Of a stretch of 64,000 nt of DNA, positions 33,862-42,922 are shown one piece after another (the first letter of the stretch is position 1; each line of letters opens with the position of its first letter). This DNA comes from Hymenobacter siberiensis. GTDB taxonomy: Bacteria > Bacteroidota > Bacteroidia > Cytophagales > Hymenobacteraceae. Both the position numbers and the translations under genes were made by a program. The notes under the pieces are model-generated. The model saw only the letters and a program-made list of their open reading frames with translations. It did not search any database and was not told the DNA's origin. The stretch is from assembly GCF_018967845.1 (NCBI RefSeq), contig NZ_JAHLZZ010000001.1:3596001-3660000 (forward strand), in the 5' to 3' direction.

Positions 33862-34842
33862 AGACTTGTTGCGAGCTATTAATCACAGATTTAAGCTGAA
33901 ATTCCACAAGCCCGCACACACTCCCAGCACGTCATTGTACAGGTTCAAATTATGCAAACGTAATCGGTCTTCCAAAATTCGATAACGTTTCAATCCGCCA
34001 ATGCTATGCTCTACGGTAATTCGTTCACTTGCTTGTTTTGTATTTATTTCTCGTTGTTCATCGGTGAGTTCTTTCCCTTTCGGCTTTTTGATAGGAATAA
34101 AAACTTTCCGGCAAACGTAGTCTTTCGCGAAGCCCAAAAACCCCAGGTCCAACCGCACCTTGAACTTTTTAAACCACTCTTTATCAACTGGTAAAATGCT
34201 TTTTAGCACACTGTAGTCGTGGTGTCTTCCGCCGTAACAACGGCTGATAAAACCAATCCAGCGAATGGTCGTTGAAATAACTATCTCTTTTACGGCGTGT
34301 ATTTTTTTTTACCGCTATAGTAGTCTTTTTGCATCTCTTTATTTCCTGGTCGTTGCTTGCGTTGCTCTGTTCCATCGACCAATAACGTCTCGTGTTCCTG
34401 AAAATAGGCTTCAAATTCGGCCACTGTCGCAAATTCCCGCTTTGGCGCATGCCCGGTTTGCTCCAGCGCTTCTTGGAGCACCGTAATGCCTAATTCCTGG
34501 TTGCGTTTCGCGTTGGAACCGTCCATCCCACTGACCAATCCCAACAAATCATACGTCAAGTTTGCTTTGAAGCTGAATAGGGTGAAAAGCAGTAATTCTT
34601 CTTCTGTTTTAAGGGCTACTTCATACGGCGCAAAAGCCCCACGTTCAATCATATCTGTTCCATTTAACCGAAAATACGCCTGCTTAAAATGCGCCAAAAG
34701 CTGCGCAAAACGCTCCGCCGTGAGTCCCGTGGCAGCACGCCATTTACGCGAAGTAGTGAGGTTTTTTACGGAAAAGTTCATGTTCTAAATTTAAGTACAG
34801 TTTGTCGAAAATTCCGCACTTCACTCACTTCGCAACAAGTCT
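33862..34842 (-). mobile_element. IS5-family (ISL2-like) insertion sequence, 981 bp
   Basis: Terminal inverted repeats AGACTTGTTGCGA at 33862-33874 and the complement at 34830-34842. ATT is duplicated at 33859-33861 and 34843-34845. A two-frame DDE transposase is inside. Target length of three and the DDE_Tnp_4 type place it near the ISL2 group. Confidence 0.9.
33883..34781 (-). CDS. IS5/ISL2-like DDE transposase in two frames
   Basis: The first frame starts at 34781 (MNFSVKNLTTSRKWRAATGL), has the helix-turn-helix domain and the first aspartate in LLVDGTEQRKQRP, and stops after GKKKYTP. An A9 run (minus-strand reading, near 34310) allows a -1 shift into the frame that reads HAVKEIVISTTIRW, then GFISRCYGGRHHDYSVLKS with the second aspartate, and ERITVEHSIGGLKRYRIL with the glutamate. 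The joined protein would be about 300 residues, typical of DDE_Tnp_4 enzymes. The stop is at 33883. Confidence 0.85.
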
Positions 34843-35781
34843 ATTTAGTCTTCTTTCTCTTGCAACTGAAGAGTTGGATTGAGTAATACAATTGAGCGCA
34901 TACTCATAAAGAGGGGGGCAGCCTGTTCTATCAGGCTTAATACCAAGCTCTACTGCAAGTAGAATATTGTAAAAATGCTTAAAGGTTGCATTATCATAAT
35001 TTGTGTGCGCTGTTATAAAACCGAATAGGGTGTAGAAATCATTCCTCTGACGATATCGGGTAGTAGATATTGGTTTAATTTTATTAAACTCAGTGACAAC
35101 ATCCATTGCCTTATTAAATAAAGTTGTTGCTTTATCTATCTCAGCTTTTGACAAGTCTGACTCATACATCTTTTCGACTTGCTCTTTTTTGTCGGTGATA
35201 TTATGTATTGTCAAAGCAACTAATTCTTCAACTAAATCACGGTCAAGCATTCTCTTTTTAGAATTCTCTGGAACCAGCTTAAGAAGCGCAAAATCATTGC
35301 GCTTAACAATTCCTTCGACTAGTTCCAGGAATTTAGTATTGAAGTATCTAGCCTTGAATGTCTCTGGTCGATTCAAAGCCAGGCCTGAGGAATTGATTTT
35401 TGCATAGTAGTCTTCAATATGTTCACCACTACTGAGACTCGTGATTATTGTGATGTTTAAGGGGTATTTCGGGAAACCCGTGCTCTTAAAAGGTTCAAGT
35501 GAGCCTTTTTCATCAAGCTCATTAGTGTTATTATAAAGTATTAGCGCTCTAGTCCTTTGTTGACCATCAACCATTTCATAATTCTCTTTACCTTTTTTCA
35601 AGAGAAAAAATGTTGGTAGTGGGGCATTAGATTTTATTGACTCAATCAATGATTTCTGCGCACCTTTACTCCAAATTGGATTGCGTTGATATGGGGGATT
35701 AAGATTGAGTTTCTTCTCTTTATACAGAGCAAGAAGTTTCTCTATTGGCCAAGATTCAACATTAAAATCCATGATGCTTTT

Positions 35782-36888
35782 TTAAATAAAACACGAAGCA
35801 CACCCAACCTCTTCCTCATCATCAAGGACATCAAGTAGGTAAGCGCTGGTTGAGAAACTGCTTTTCTGTTGTTTTGCTAAAGCGTCCAGCTTTATGCGAC
35901 GGATGCGCTCAGGCTTGATGAGGTCATTCAGCGACTCTTCCATCCAAGTGTAGCCGTCCTTTTCGTAGGCTTGGGCAAGGGCAAATTTCTTAGGATGTTG
36001 CTCATAGAGCCATACCCATTCGATTTTTTGCTGGAAGAAGCAGAAGAAACAGCCGGAACGGCTGCGGGCGTATTCGCCCTTCTGCCCATCTACTTCAAAG
36101 GTTATCTTTTCATAATAGGCCGGCACGCCCACCCCACTTTTGCGCAGCAGATGGAAAATATCGGCTCGCACTAGGTTCTCGTCGTTTTCGAGCAGTGAGA
36201 ATTCGGCAGCTTGCGCCAATGGGTAGGCTGTATCGCGCAGGAAGGCAAATACAACGCGGTTGAACAGCCGCACATCGGCATCGAGTAGCGCGTTGAGCTT
36301 TTGCGTCTGACTGAAACCGCGTGACAACGGGGCATCTACTAGCGGCAGCAGGCGTGCGTGCTGGGTTGGGTCGCTCAATTCCCTGTAAAGGCTGCGGAGG
36401 CGGGGTAGGGCATCAGCTTGCAGCACCTTCTGTATCACGTCTTCGCTCCAGATGTTGCGCCGGAAGGGGAAGATGGATTGAATGTTGGGCTTGCGCGAGA
36501 TGTAACCTTCGCGGTCCTCGTCGCCCCGAATGCCCACGTAGGATACTACTGGGTCGTTGCCCACAAACTGCTCGAAGGGTTCCAGCTTTAGCTTTTTGGT
36601 ACACCACCGGGCGCTAGATGAGGGTAGGTAGCCGCCGTACACCTTTACGAAATGGTCGAAGGAATCTTCGGGACTATCAGGGGCTGCTTCCAGACGGGTA
36701 ATCGTTTTGCCTAGATAGTTTTCCAGGTTGCTGATAAGCTCGTAGGTCTCATCCAGCTCCTTGCCTGTATCGGAAAAATAGTATTCAATGTCAAGCTCAG
36801 GGTGCTTGTCGCGCAGATAGATGGCCAAGGCAGCGCTGTCTTTGCCGCCAGAAATGCCCATTACGTGCCGGAGAGGCTTATTCTGCAT
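35782..36888 (-). CDS. sspD: SspD/DndC-like PAPS-reductase-family sulfurtransferase
   Basis: The product has 368 residues. The PP-loop GISGGKDSAA (11-20) binds ATP, and a conserved RWCTKKLK plus a C-terminal SGCFFC and GCASC cysteine set suits iron-sulfur binding as in DndC/SspD. In characterised systems this family activates and inserts sulfur into the DNA backbone to make phosphorothioate links. It sits between sspC (6 bases upstream) and the DUF262 gene (9 bases downstream). No cysteine desulfurase (SspA) is encoded nearby; the host IscS-type enzyme may serve. The family (PAPS-reductase/DndC) is sure; the Ssp assignment rests on neighbours. Confidence 0.85.
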   Translation of the reverse strand: MQNKPLRHVMGISGGKDSAALAIYLRDKHPELDIEYYFSDTGKELDETYELISNLENYLGKTITRLEAAPDSPEDSFDHFVKVYGGYLPSSSARWCTKKLKLEPFEQFVGNDPVVSYVGIRGDEDREGYISRKPNIQSIFPFRRNIWSEDVIQKVLQADALPRLRSLYRELSDPTQHARLLPLVDAPLSRGFSQTQKLNALLDADVRLFNRVVFAFLRDTAYPLAQAAEFSLLENDENLVRADIFHLLRKSGVGVPAYYEKITFEVDGQKGEYARSRSGCFFCFFQQKIEWVWLYEQHPKKFALAQAYEKDGYTWMEESLNDLIKPERIRRIKLDALAKQQKSSFSTSAYLLDVLDDEEEVGCASCFI

Positions 36889-36894
36889 GGTAGT

Positions 36895-39800
36895 TTAGAG
36901 GTATTCCTGTAGTAGACGAGCCAAGATAGACAAGCTACGTGGTTTGTCGTCGCCGAGCAAGTTGCGAATTTCGTTTGCCAACCCTGTTTCAGCGGCACTG
37001 GCTTGCTTGGGACGGCGAATGACTCGGGCCCGCTCTTTGGTGCCAAACGTTGAAATGCCCACACGTAGGATGTCTTCGGCTTCGGGGTCGATGACAGTTT
37101 TGGTCAGTTCGCATAAGTTGTCCAACTCGTGAATGCGCTGCTGAAACCGGTCCTGGAAAATCCGCTCGTCGTTGTCGTCGAAGTCTTTTAGGCTCTTACT
37201 CAGCATTGCATTGGCCATGGAGTTCAGCCAGGCTTCGCGGTCGTCTAGCTTTGACATGATGCGCTCCCGAAATACTACAAGCTCCTTCGGCAACTGGTGA
37301 GGCTCAAGGCTTCGGAACCGCTCTTGCAGTGCCTGTTGGTATTGTTCAAAATCGGCTGCTCGGCCCAAGATATGGCTGCTGATTGCTTGCTCCATACGCA
37401 GCAGCAGAGCCGAATAGGCCTGCCGAATAAGACTCATATTATGTTGCAGCGTTTGAACATACCGTTCCCGCGTTGCCGTGTCACCCTGCAGTTCGAGCAA
37501 ATTGAAGCCTAGGGCACCAGGGAAGGTTTCAAAAAACGCAGCCTGGGGGTCTTTGGCTGTGGCAATGCCTTCGCGCAGGCGGAGTGCTGCAGCGGGCAGA
37601 TTGCGGGTGCGTTGTGCGTAATCCGGTAGCTGCCGGTAGAAGGTCAAGAATGGCTTGATGGACTCAATAAAGGACTTATTGGAAAGCCGCTCGGTTGCTC
37701 CAAGCTGCAATAGGTCGCGGTACTCATTGAACAGCGCTAGTTTTTCGGGCAGCAGCTCAAACGCTTTTATTGTGTACAGGCCGGGGCTTTTGGTGAACAG
37801 GTCCACCACATCGGCGTTCAGGTCGGGAATGTATTTACCCTGCTCACCATAAAGCGCAAACTCATGCCGCCTAATGAACAGAAACACGGGTACCCAAAAA
37901 TCAATCAGGCCCTGCTTCAGCTTAAATGGCTTGCTCAACAGCAGATTCATCAGCTCTGAAATCTTCAGCTTGCCCGTCTGCGATTGTTGCAGAAAGTTGT
38001 CGCACGCCGCCCATAGTAGTTGAAACGTAGGCGCGGTGGGCGGCATCAAGGCATATTCGCCGTTGAAACGACGGTGTATGCCGGTATCCTGCAACAGGGA
38101 CAAGTAGATAGTTTTCTCGGGCGGGAAGTTTTTGGCCGGGAAGTCCAGGTCTGGATATTGCCACTTATCGAACAGCGCCCGGATAAAGCTTTTACGCGCC
38201 GTAACAATGGGCGTAGTAAGCTTGGTGCGGTTCGCCAACTCACTCCGATAGGTTGGAGTTGCAGCGTACACCTCACGAGCAATAGCTGACAAGCAGCGGT
38301 TGAACGACCGGCGATTGTTGAATGTAACCTCGGCGGCGCCGTTAAAATACCAGGTGATGTTGCCGTCAGCTTCGTACAAGCTATCCAGCACATAGTGATT
38401 GAGTAGCGCTACTTGGTGGTCATAGATACCGTCAAGTTCGCGCACAGCTACTTTATCGTTTACATTCTCCTTGCGCACCTTCCGGATTTTATCAATCTCC
38501 CGAATGAGCCGCTTGATTTCACCCGACTTGCGGTAGATGCCATATAGAACCGCATTGTGGCGGTCGCCCACGGTTTGGTGCAGTTTATCGAGCGAAATAG
38601 TATCCGAAAAAATCAGATTTACAAAACCATCTATTTCAGCTTCGGGCTCCTCCAGTAACACATCGTCAGTCATGCGGACCTCGAATACCCGCGGTGTGCC
38701 TACTTCGTAAGAAGCTTGCTTTGCCGCGATATAAGGAAAGCTGAAAAACTCGCGTAGACGCGTGGCTACGTCTGTTACCTGCTCTACGAGGCTGCCCGCT
38801 TCGTCAATAGCCAGTTCGATATCTAAATCGGTGCCTTCGAACAGAATGAAGCTGTTTTTGTGGGGCTGAAACCGAATTAGCTTGTGCTGCTGCAGGGTTT
38901 GCAAAGCCGTTTTAGCTGTGGGAAGTCCGAGGCTCAGCTGAGCATAGGTTTCCAAAAACTCAGGACTAATTTCAGCTCCAGCTGGCGCGAAGATGGAGAG
39001 CAACCCTATGGTTTTAACTAGTTGCCGAGCTGCATTCAATTCTGCTTCGTTATCGAAGTATTTCTCTAACTGTTCGAGGGTACTTTTTAGAATGCCCCAT
39101 TGAAAGAAGTTGGGATTGTAACGAGAGGTTAGCAGCGAATAGAAATGGTAGCTCAGGTAGTCGTAGACTTGGCTGACGCTGTAATACGTGCCCTGGCCTG
39201 TATGCTGCTCAATACCGAGGTAATCGTTGGAGCACAGGAAGGAAAAAAGTGACCTCTCGTTTTGCCCGTAGCGCTGCAGCGATTGGACCAGTACGCCGGC
39301 CGAGAGCAAGTCCATTGGCCACAATTGCTGCTGCATGTCGGCAGTACCGTAATCGCGCAATGGGAAAACGTGGGCTGCTTCTATGGCTGCGAACAGTTGT
39401 TGGTTCACGGCCGGGATAGAGGCGAATTTATTTCCTTCGGTTAGTTGCTGTGCCACGAGGTGAAGCAGTTGCTCCACGGGTTCGTTGAAAGTCAGCTCCT
39501 TCAACCGGCCCTTCACCTTTTCCCACTCCTGCCGCTGCGTACGGGTTAAACCGACAGAATATGAGCTCACGTCCTGGTGAACAGTGGTCAGCAATAGAAT
39601 ATCCTTGCTGGCATCGTTGATATACTCTGCCAGTTCCTGAATGAAGTAGAGTTCTTCTTCCGGATTTTCCTTGGCAGCATATTCCAGGAACTTGCCAAAT
39701 TCATCAACTACCAGCACAAGCGCAAACTGCTTTTTTGCCAGCGGCCGGTATTCTTGAACTATGGCTTCAATAACCTCTTTTGAGGAAACATCAACTGCCG

Positions 39801-40125
39801 CCTCACCCAAGAAATGTTGCGCAAGAGTTTGCTTCAAAGAAGCGTATTGCCCTACAAAATGCAGAAATCGAAATGCCTTGACGTTTTTGAAGCCAACCTC
39901 AGTGTGAAAGTATTCCTTTTGCTTATTTAGTGTCTGCTGAAATGCCCATAGAAAAGCAGATTTACCTGTACCATAGGCACCGACAATGTTGAAGCAATGA
40001 ATGCCAGACAGATAGTTATCAACTATTTGCCCATAAATCGTCTGTGCATTTTGCGTGGGTATGTATAATAGTTGCTGCGACGCATCGCGCACAATATTGA
40101 CGGATGGGCTAAACGAGGTGGCCAT
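36895..40125 (-). CDS. sspC: SspC-like ATPase
   Basis: The product has 1076 residues. Walker A is VGAYGTGKS (48-56), Walker B is LVLVVDEFGKFLEY (D141-E142). The rest is helical with no other motif I can name; the N-terminal AAA-like region, large size and position agree with SspC of the SspABCD phosphorothioation systems. It would power single-strand phosphorothioation with SspB and SspD. Its ATG lies 17 bases inside the end of sspB, so translation is coupled. Codon use is mixed and GC is moderate. Confidence 0.8.
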   Translation of the reverse strand: MATSFSPSVNIVRDASQQLLYIPTQNAQTIYGQIVDNYLSGIHCFNIVGAYGTGKSAFLWAFQQTLNKQKEYFHTEVGFKNVKAFRFLHFVGQYASLKQTLAQHFLGEAAVDVSSKEVIEAIVQEYRPLAKKQFALVLVVDEFGKFLEYAAKENPEEELYFIQELAEYINDASKDILLLTTVHQDVSSYSVGLTRTQRQEWEKVKGRLKELTFNEPVEQLLHLVAQQLTEGNKFASIPAVNQQLFAAIEAAHVFPLRDYGTADMQQQLWPMDLLSAGVLVQSLQRYGQNERSLFSFLCSNDYLGIEQHTGQGTYYSVSQVYDYLSYHFYSLLTSRYNPNFFQWGILKSTLEQLEKYFDNEAELNAARQLVKTIGLLSIFAPAGAEISPEFLETYAQLSLGLPTAKTALQTLQQHKLIRFQPHKNSFILFEGTDLDIELAIDEAGSLVEQVTDVATRLREFFSFPYIAAKQASYEVGTPRVFEVRMTDDVLLEEPEAEIDGFVNLIFSDTISLDKLHQTVGDRHNAVLYGIYRKSGEIKRLIREIDKIRKVRKENVNDKVAVRELDGIYDHQVALLNHYVLDSLYEADGNITWYFNGAAEVTFNNRRSFNRCLSAIAREVYAATPTYRSELANRTKLTTPIVTARKSFIRALFDKWQYPDLDFPAKNFPPEKTIYLSLLQDTGIHRRFNGEYALMPPTAPTFQLLWAACDNFLQQSQTGKLKISELMNLLLSKPFKLKQGLIDFWVPVFLFIRRHEFALYGEQGKYIPDLNADVVDLFTKSPGLYTIKAFELLPEKLALFNEYRDLLQLGATERLSNKSFIESIKPFLTFYRQLPDYAQRTRNLPAAALRLREGIATAKDPQAAFFETFPGALGFNLLELQGDTATRERYVQTLQHNMSLIRQAYSALLLRMEQAISSHILGRAADFEQYQQALQERFRSLEPHQLPKELVVFRERIMSKLDDREAWLNSMANAMLSKSLKDFDDNDERIFQDRFQQRIHELDNLCELTKTVIDPEAEDILRVGISTFGTKERARVIRRPKQASAAETGLANEIRNLLGDDKPRSLSILARLLQEYL

Positions 40126-40996
40126 AGTATTGCTGCATCACCTCATCGAGGTTGATTAATTCTTTCTTAATGGTAAGTACACGGTTGCCAGCGGTGCTAG
40201 AATAGATAATAGCACCAGGCAAATGCTCCCGCATTTCCTCGATTTTATTAAATATTCCCTTCTCGTTCAAAGCGAATAACAAACCCGGGGAATCAGGTGC
40301 TACCTCCAAATCGTTGAAGCTGATTACTTCACCAAAATGCTCGTTTTCTAAAATAACCTGGAGAACAACCTGCCACGGAATTTCTCGGCGCTCTAGGTTC
40401 TCAATGTAGTAACGAATACCATCCGTCTTGGTAACGATGAGCAATCCTAGGTCTTGTAGCAGGCCAGCCGACTCTTCTTCAATGTCGAATTTATCCTTCT
40501 CTTTGCCCGAAGGCGCATAGCTGCGAATCAAAACGGTTAAGTCAGCATCCAACGTGGTGGCATTTACTGCCGATTTGGCACCTAGCTCAATCGCACGCCG
40601 ATTTATGAATTGCTGTAGTTGCGCTCTACTAAAGGAAAAGCCTTCCTTGCGAAGCTCGTTAAATACGAGGTGGTATACTGAAGCTCGGCCCGTTTTTACG
40701 AGTAGGTAGTGCAAATACCACAGGGTGGCATTGTCTTCAATATAGGGGTCGTAGCCGTTGGCCCCTAGCAACTGATGAGCAACAGGCAGCAACTCGTCAG
40801 CCTCATTCATCAAGCCAAATGCACGCATCCAATAACGGACAGCGTCCACCATGTTTTTACCAACTCCAAGTTTAACGACGGCATCGGCGTCATTGAATCC
40901 CCCTTCGCCTTCGATAAAATCGTACCCCTTCTTCAACCACCCGTGGCGACACAAGAACGTGTTATGACCCTGAAAAATAAGCTTTTCCCCCAACAT
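40109..40996 (-). CDS. sspB: SspB-like DUF4007 protein
   Basis: The product has 295 residues. The opening MLGEKLIFQGHNTFLCRHGWLKKGYDFI and the following FNDADAVVKLGVGKNMVDAVRYWMRAFGL are the DUF4007 signature. DUF4007 defines SspB, which in characterised Ssp systems is reported to nick DNA and is needed for single-strand phosphorothioation. It is the first gene of the five-gene operon and overlaps sspC by 17 bases. A candidate promoter is seen at 41015-41041. Confidence 0.85.
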   Translation of the reverse strand: MLGEKLIFQGHNTFLCRHGWLKKGYDFIEGEGGFNDADAVVKLGVGKNMVDAVRYWMRAFGLMNEADELLPVAHQLLGANGYDPYIEDNATLWYLHYLLVKTGRASVYHLVFNELRKEGFSFSRAQLQQFINRRAIELGAKSAVNATTLDADLTVLIRSYAPSGKEKDKFDIEEESAGLLQDLGLLIVTKTDGIRYYIENLERREIPWQVVLQVILENEHFGEVISFNDLEVAPDSPGLLFALNEKGIFNKIEEMREHLPGAIIYSSTAGNRVLTIKKELINLDEVMQQYYGHLV

Positions 40997-41014
40997 GGCA
41001 GTTCCTTTTTTCTG

Positions 41015-41041
41015 CTAAGATAAGGCTCCTCGCACGGGCAA
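41015..41041 (-). promoter_or_regulatory. candidate promoter of ssp operon
   Basis: On the minus strand TTG (41039-41041) and TATCTTAG (41015-41022) are 16 bases apart, one mismatch from the -7 consensus, about 20 bases before sspB. The MITE lies just upstream of it. Confidence 0.35.
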
Positions 41042-41102
41042 GTAAAAGAAAAATCTAACGTATTGAGCATCAAGGAAGCTTTATTTTATCCGTGAAACAA
41101 CG

Positions 41103-41300
41103 AAGCTGTTTAGAAAGTCGGATTGGCAGTTACTTTTTGCAAAAAGCCGCCAATAACTGTTTTGACGGCTTCAATTCCTTCCTAATTCCCCGCTGGTACC
41201 CCCGAAATTTGCCTCAAAACGGGGGCCGGTTTCATCAGCCCCGTTTCAGTGGCTCAACTCATGCGAAAAATGACGGCCAACCCGACTTTCTAAACAGCTT
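41103..41300. mobile_element. MITE, 198 bp, with 5-base target duplication
   Basis: A 19-base perfect inverted repeat lies at 41103-41121 and 41282-41300 (core GCTGTTTAGAAAGTCGG). CAACG is duplicated on both sides (41098-41102 and 41301-41305). No protein is encoded. It separates the ssp operon from module B; nothing else is seen between 40997 and 41320 beyond the promoter. Confidence 0.85.
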
Positions 41301-41320
41301 CAACGTGAATGATGGATGTG

Positions 41321-42085
41321 CTACCAGTCTGCGCGCTCCTTGCGCTGGGTAGCTTGGCGGGCCTCGGCGCGTTGCTCAGCGGCTTGCTCGGGGGTGATGA
41401 GGCCACGAGTCTCGCGGGCCTTGGTGATGGAGAGCTTCTGGCGGAGGGCCGCAGCGTTCGGGTGGTCGGAGGGGATTTGCTGGGCCACGTGCTCGAGCAT
41501 GCGGGGGGCGGCCTGGCCGAGTAGCTGCACGGCGGTGGCTTCGGTGCTGGCGCCGGTGGCTTTCTGGTCGAGGTGGCGGTGTTCAAGGTAGCGGGCCTTG
41601 CGGTCGAAGTACTCGGTGAGCAGGCGGTAAAGGGTGCTCACGTCGAGGGCCTGGAAGAAATTGGTGCCCTGGGTACGGGCTTCCTTCAGGGCCAGGATGA
41701 TGTCCTTGAGGCTGTCGTGGGTGTAGGTTTGGGCCAGGGTGCCGGCCAGCTCGATGAGGTCGGCGGCGTCGGGCTTCTCCTTGACGCGGAGCGAGTCGAC
41801 GAAGGCGCGCAGGATGACGACGAGCAGCTTGACGACTTCGCGCTCGCCGAGGCGGTGGGTGAGCTGGAAGAGCTTGGGGGCGGCCAGGGCTTGGGCCGAA
41901 GTGAGGCCGATGCTGATGTCGGCCAGCATGGCGCGCAGCTCGGGGGTGCTGCTGCGGGCCAGGGCGCTAGTCGTAGCGGCTTGAACGGTAGCCAGTAGTT
42001 GGGATTCCGGTGTTGGCGTAGGAGTCGGCGCCAAGCTGGTGGGACTGGGTACCGGGGGCGAGCTTAAGGCGGTTGTCGGCGGCAT
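41321..42085 (-). CDS. conserved mobile-element protein, module B copy
   Basis: The product has 254 residues and aligns with the module A protein at 2168-3022 from QLLATV to near the end, but stops right after RADW where the module A copy goes on for 30 residues. The nearby MITE (20 bases away) may relate to this shortening. The start ATG at 42085 lies inside the upstream gene at the same relative point as in module A. No enzymatic motif is visible. Confidence 0.7.
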   Translation of the reverse strand: MPPTTALSSPPVPSPTSLAPTPTPTPESQLLATVQAATTSALARSSTPELRAMLADISIGLTSAQALAAPKLFQLTHRLGEREVVKLLVVILRAFVDSLRVKEKPDAADLIELAGTLAQTYTHDSLKDIILALKEARTQGTNFFQALDVSTLYRLLTEYFDRKARYLEHRHLDQKATGASTEATAVQLLGQAAPRMLEHVAQQIPSDHPNAAALRQKLSITKARETRGLITPEQAAEQRAEARQATQRKERADW

Positions 42086-42905
42086 CGTTGAGGAAGAATT
42101 GCTTGGAGGTGGCGAGCCAGTCGCGGCGCAGCGGGACTTCGCCCTTCTGCCGCCAGTTCAGGATTTTCTCGTGGTAGAAGCACAGGTCGGCCAAGACGTA
42201 GTCGGTGCCGGCGAAGGCGGTCATGAAAGCCGAGAGGTCGGCCAGCTCAGATTCGGCAAAGGGAATTTCCGGGCGCTGGTGTCGAGTGGGGCCCTTTCCT
42301 TTTCGCGCAACTTTTGCATTGGGGGGTGGCTCCTGAGCGGGTAGTTCAGAGTCTTCCTGCCCTAAAAGCTCCTCATCCGAGGAATGCTCCTCCCCTATTT
42401 TTTTTTCAGCTGCCGCCTCATCTAGTTTGATTGATAGAACGGGTTTGTTTTTGTTTACTACTGTTTCTACCTGTTTATACAAAGAGACTACGGCTTGACC
42501 ACGGCTTGCACCAGTGCTTGCACCACTTGTGGGGCTAGTACTTGCACTAGATGTGGTGCGAGCGGTGAACTCATTTGAGTACAGTGCTTGGTCCACTTCT
42601 GGTGCAAGCTGGGCGGGTTGCAGCTCGTGCATAAGGCAGCTGCTGGGGCGGTGTTCGGACCGAGAAGGCAGGTAGGTGATGAGGCCGTAGGCAGAGAGTT
42701 CGCGCAGGCATTTAAGGTAGGTGCTGGCGCTGCCGATGTGGGCGGCGCGCATGACTTCGGCCCGCACCAGCATCACCGACTCGGGGAACCGCTCCTCGTT
42801 CCACCGGCTAAACAGGGCCACGTACAGGCTGACGTGGTACGGGGTGGCGTCGGGGTGCCGAGCCAGCAGCGCAAAGGCCGTTCGGATGTGACGGATAAAG
42901 TTCAT
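41967..42905 (-). CDS. replication-initiator-like protein, module B
   Basis: From ATG 42905 (MNFIRHIRTAFALLARHPD) the product has 312 residues. The N-terminal winged-helix-like part (YHVSLYVALFSRWNEERFP, then AAHIGSASTYLKCLRELSAYGLITY) matches the module A protein. The serine/threonine-rich linker (TTSSASTSPTSGASTG) differs. The C-terminal domain with YVLADLCFYHEKILNW and LNDAADNRLKLAPG is conserved. The frame is open further upstream across the two preceding genes, but the homologous start fixes the N-terminus. It probably binds DNA for element replication. Confidence 0.65.
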   Translation of the reverse strand: MNFIRHIRTAFALLARHPDATPYHVSLYVALFSRWNEERFPESVMLVRAEVMRAAHIGSASTYLKCLRELSAYGLITYLPSRSEHRPSSCLMHELQPAQLAPEVDQALYSNEFTARTTSSASTSPTSGASTGASRGQAVVSLYKQVETVVNKNKPVLSIKLDEAAAEKKIGEEHSSDEELLGQEDSELPAQEPPPNAKVARKGKGPTRHQRPEIPFAESELADLSAFMTAFAGTDYVLADLCFYHEKILNWRQKGEVPLRRDWLATSKQFFLNDAADNRLKLAPGTQSHQLGADSYANTGIPTTGYRSSRYD

Positions 42906-42922
42906 GGCGGGGTAGACGGGGG

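Larger units (their letters stand above)
33664..35772 (-). pseudogene. DUF262 (SspE-N-like) gene split by an IS element
   Basis: From ATG 35772 the N-terminal 310 residues are intact: LNPPYQRNPIW (residues 24-34) and EMVDGQQRTRALIL (66-79) mark the DUF262 ParB-like/NTPase domain, as in SspE and GmrSD. The element at 33862-34842 interrupts the frame, so the current product ends with five IS-encoded residues (RLVAK). Removing the element and one ATT copy joins codon 310 to IMQGLFGDNNPKKL in frame, adding 64 residues, for 374 in all. No DUF1524 HNH motif is seen in either part. The truncated form may have lost function. Confidence 0.85.
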
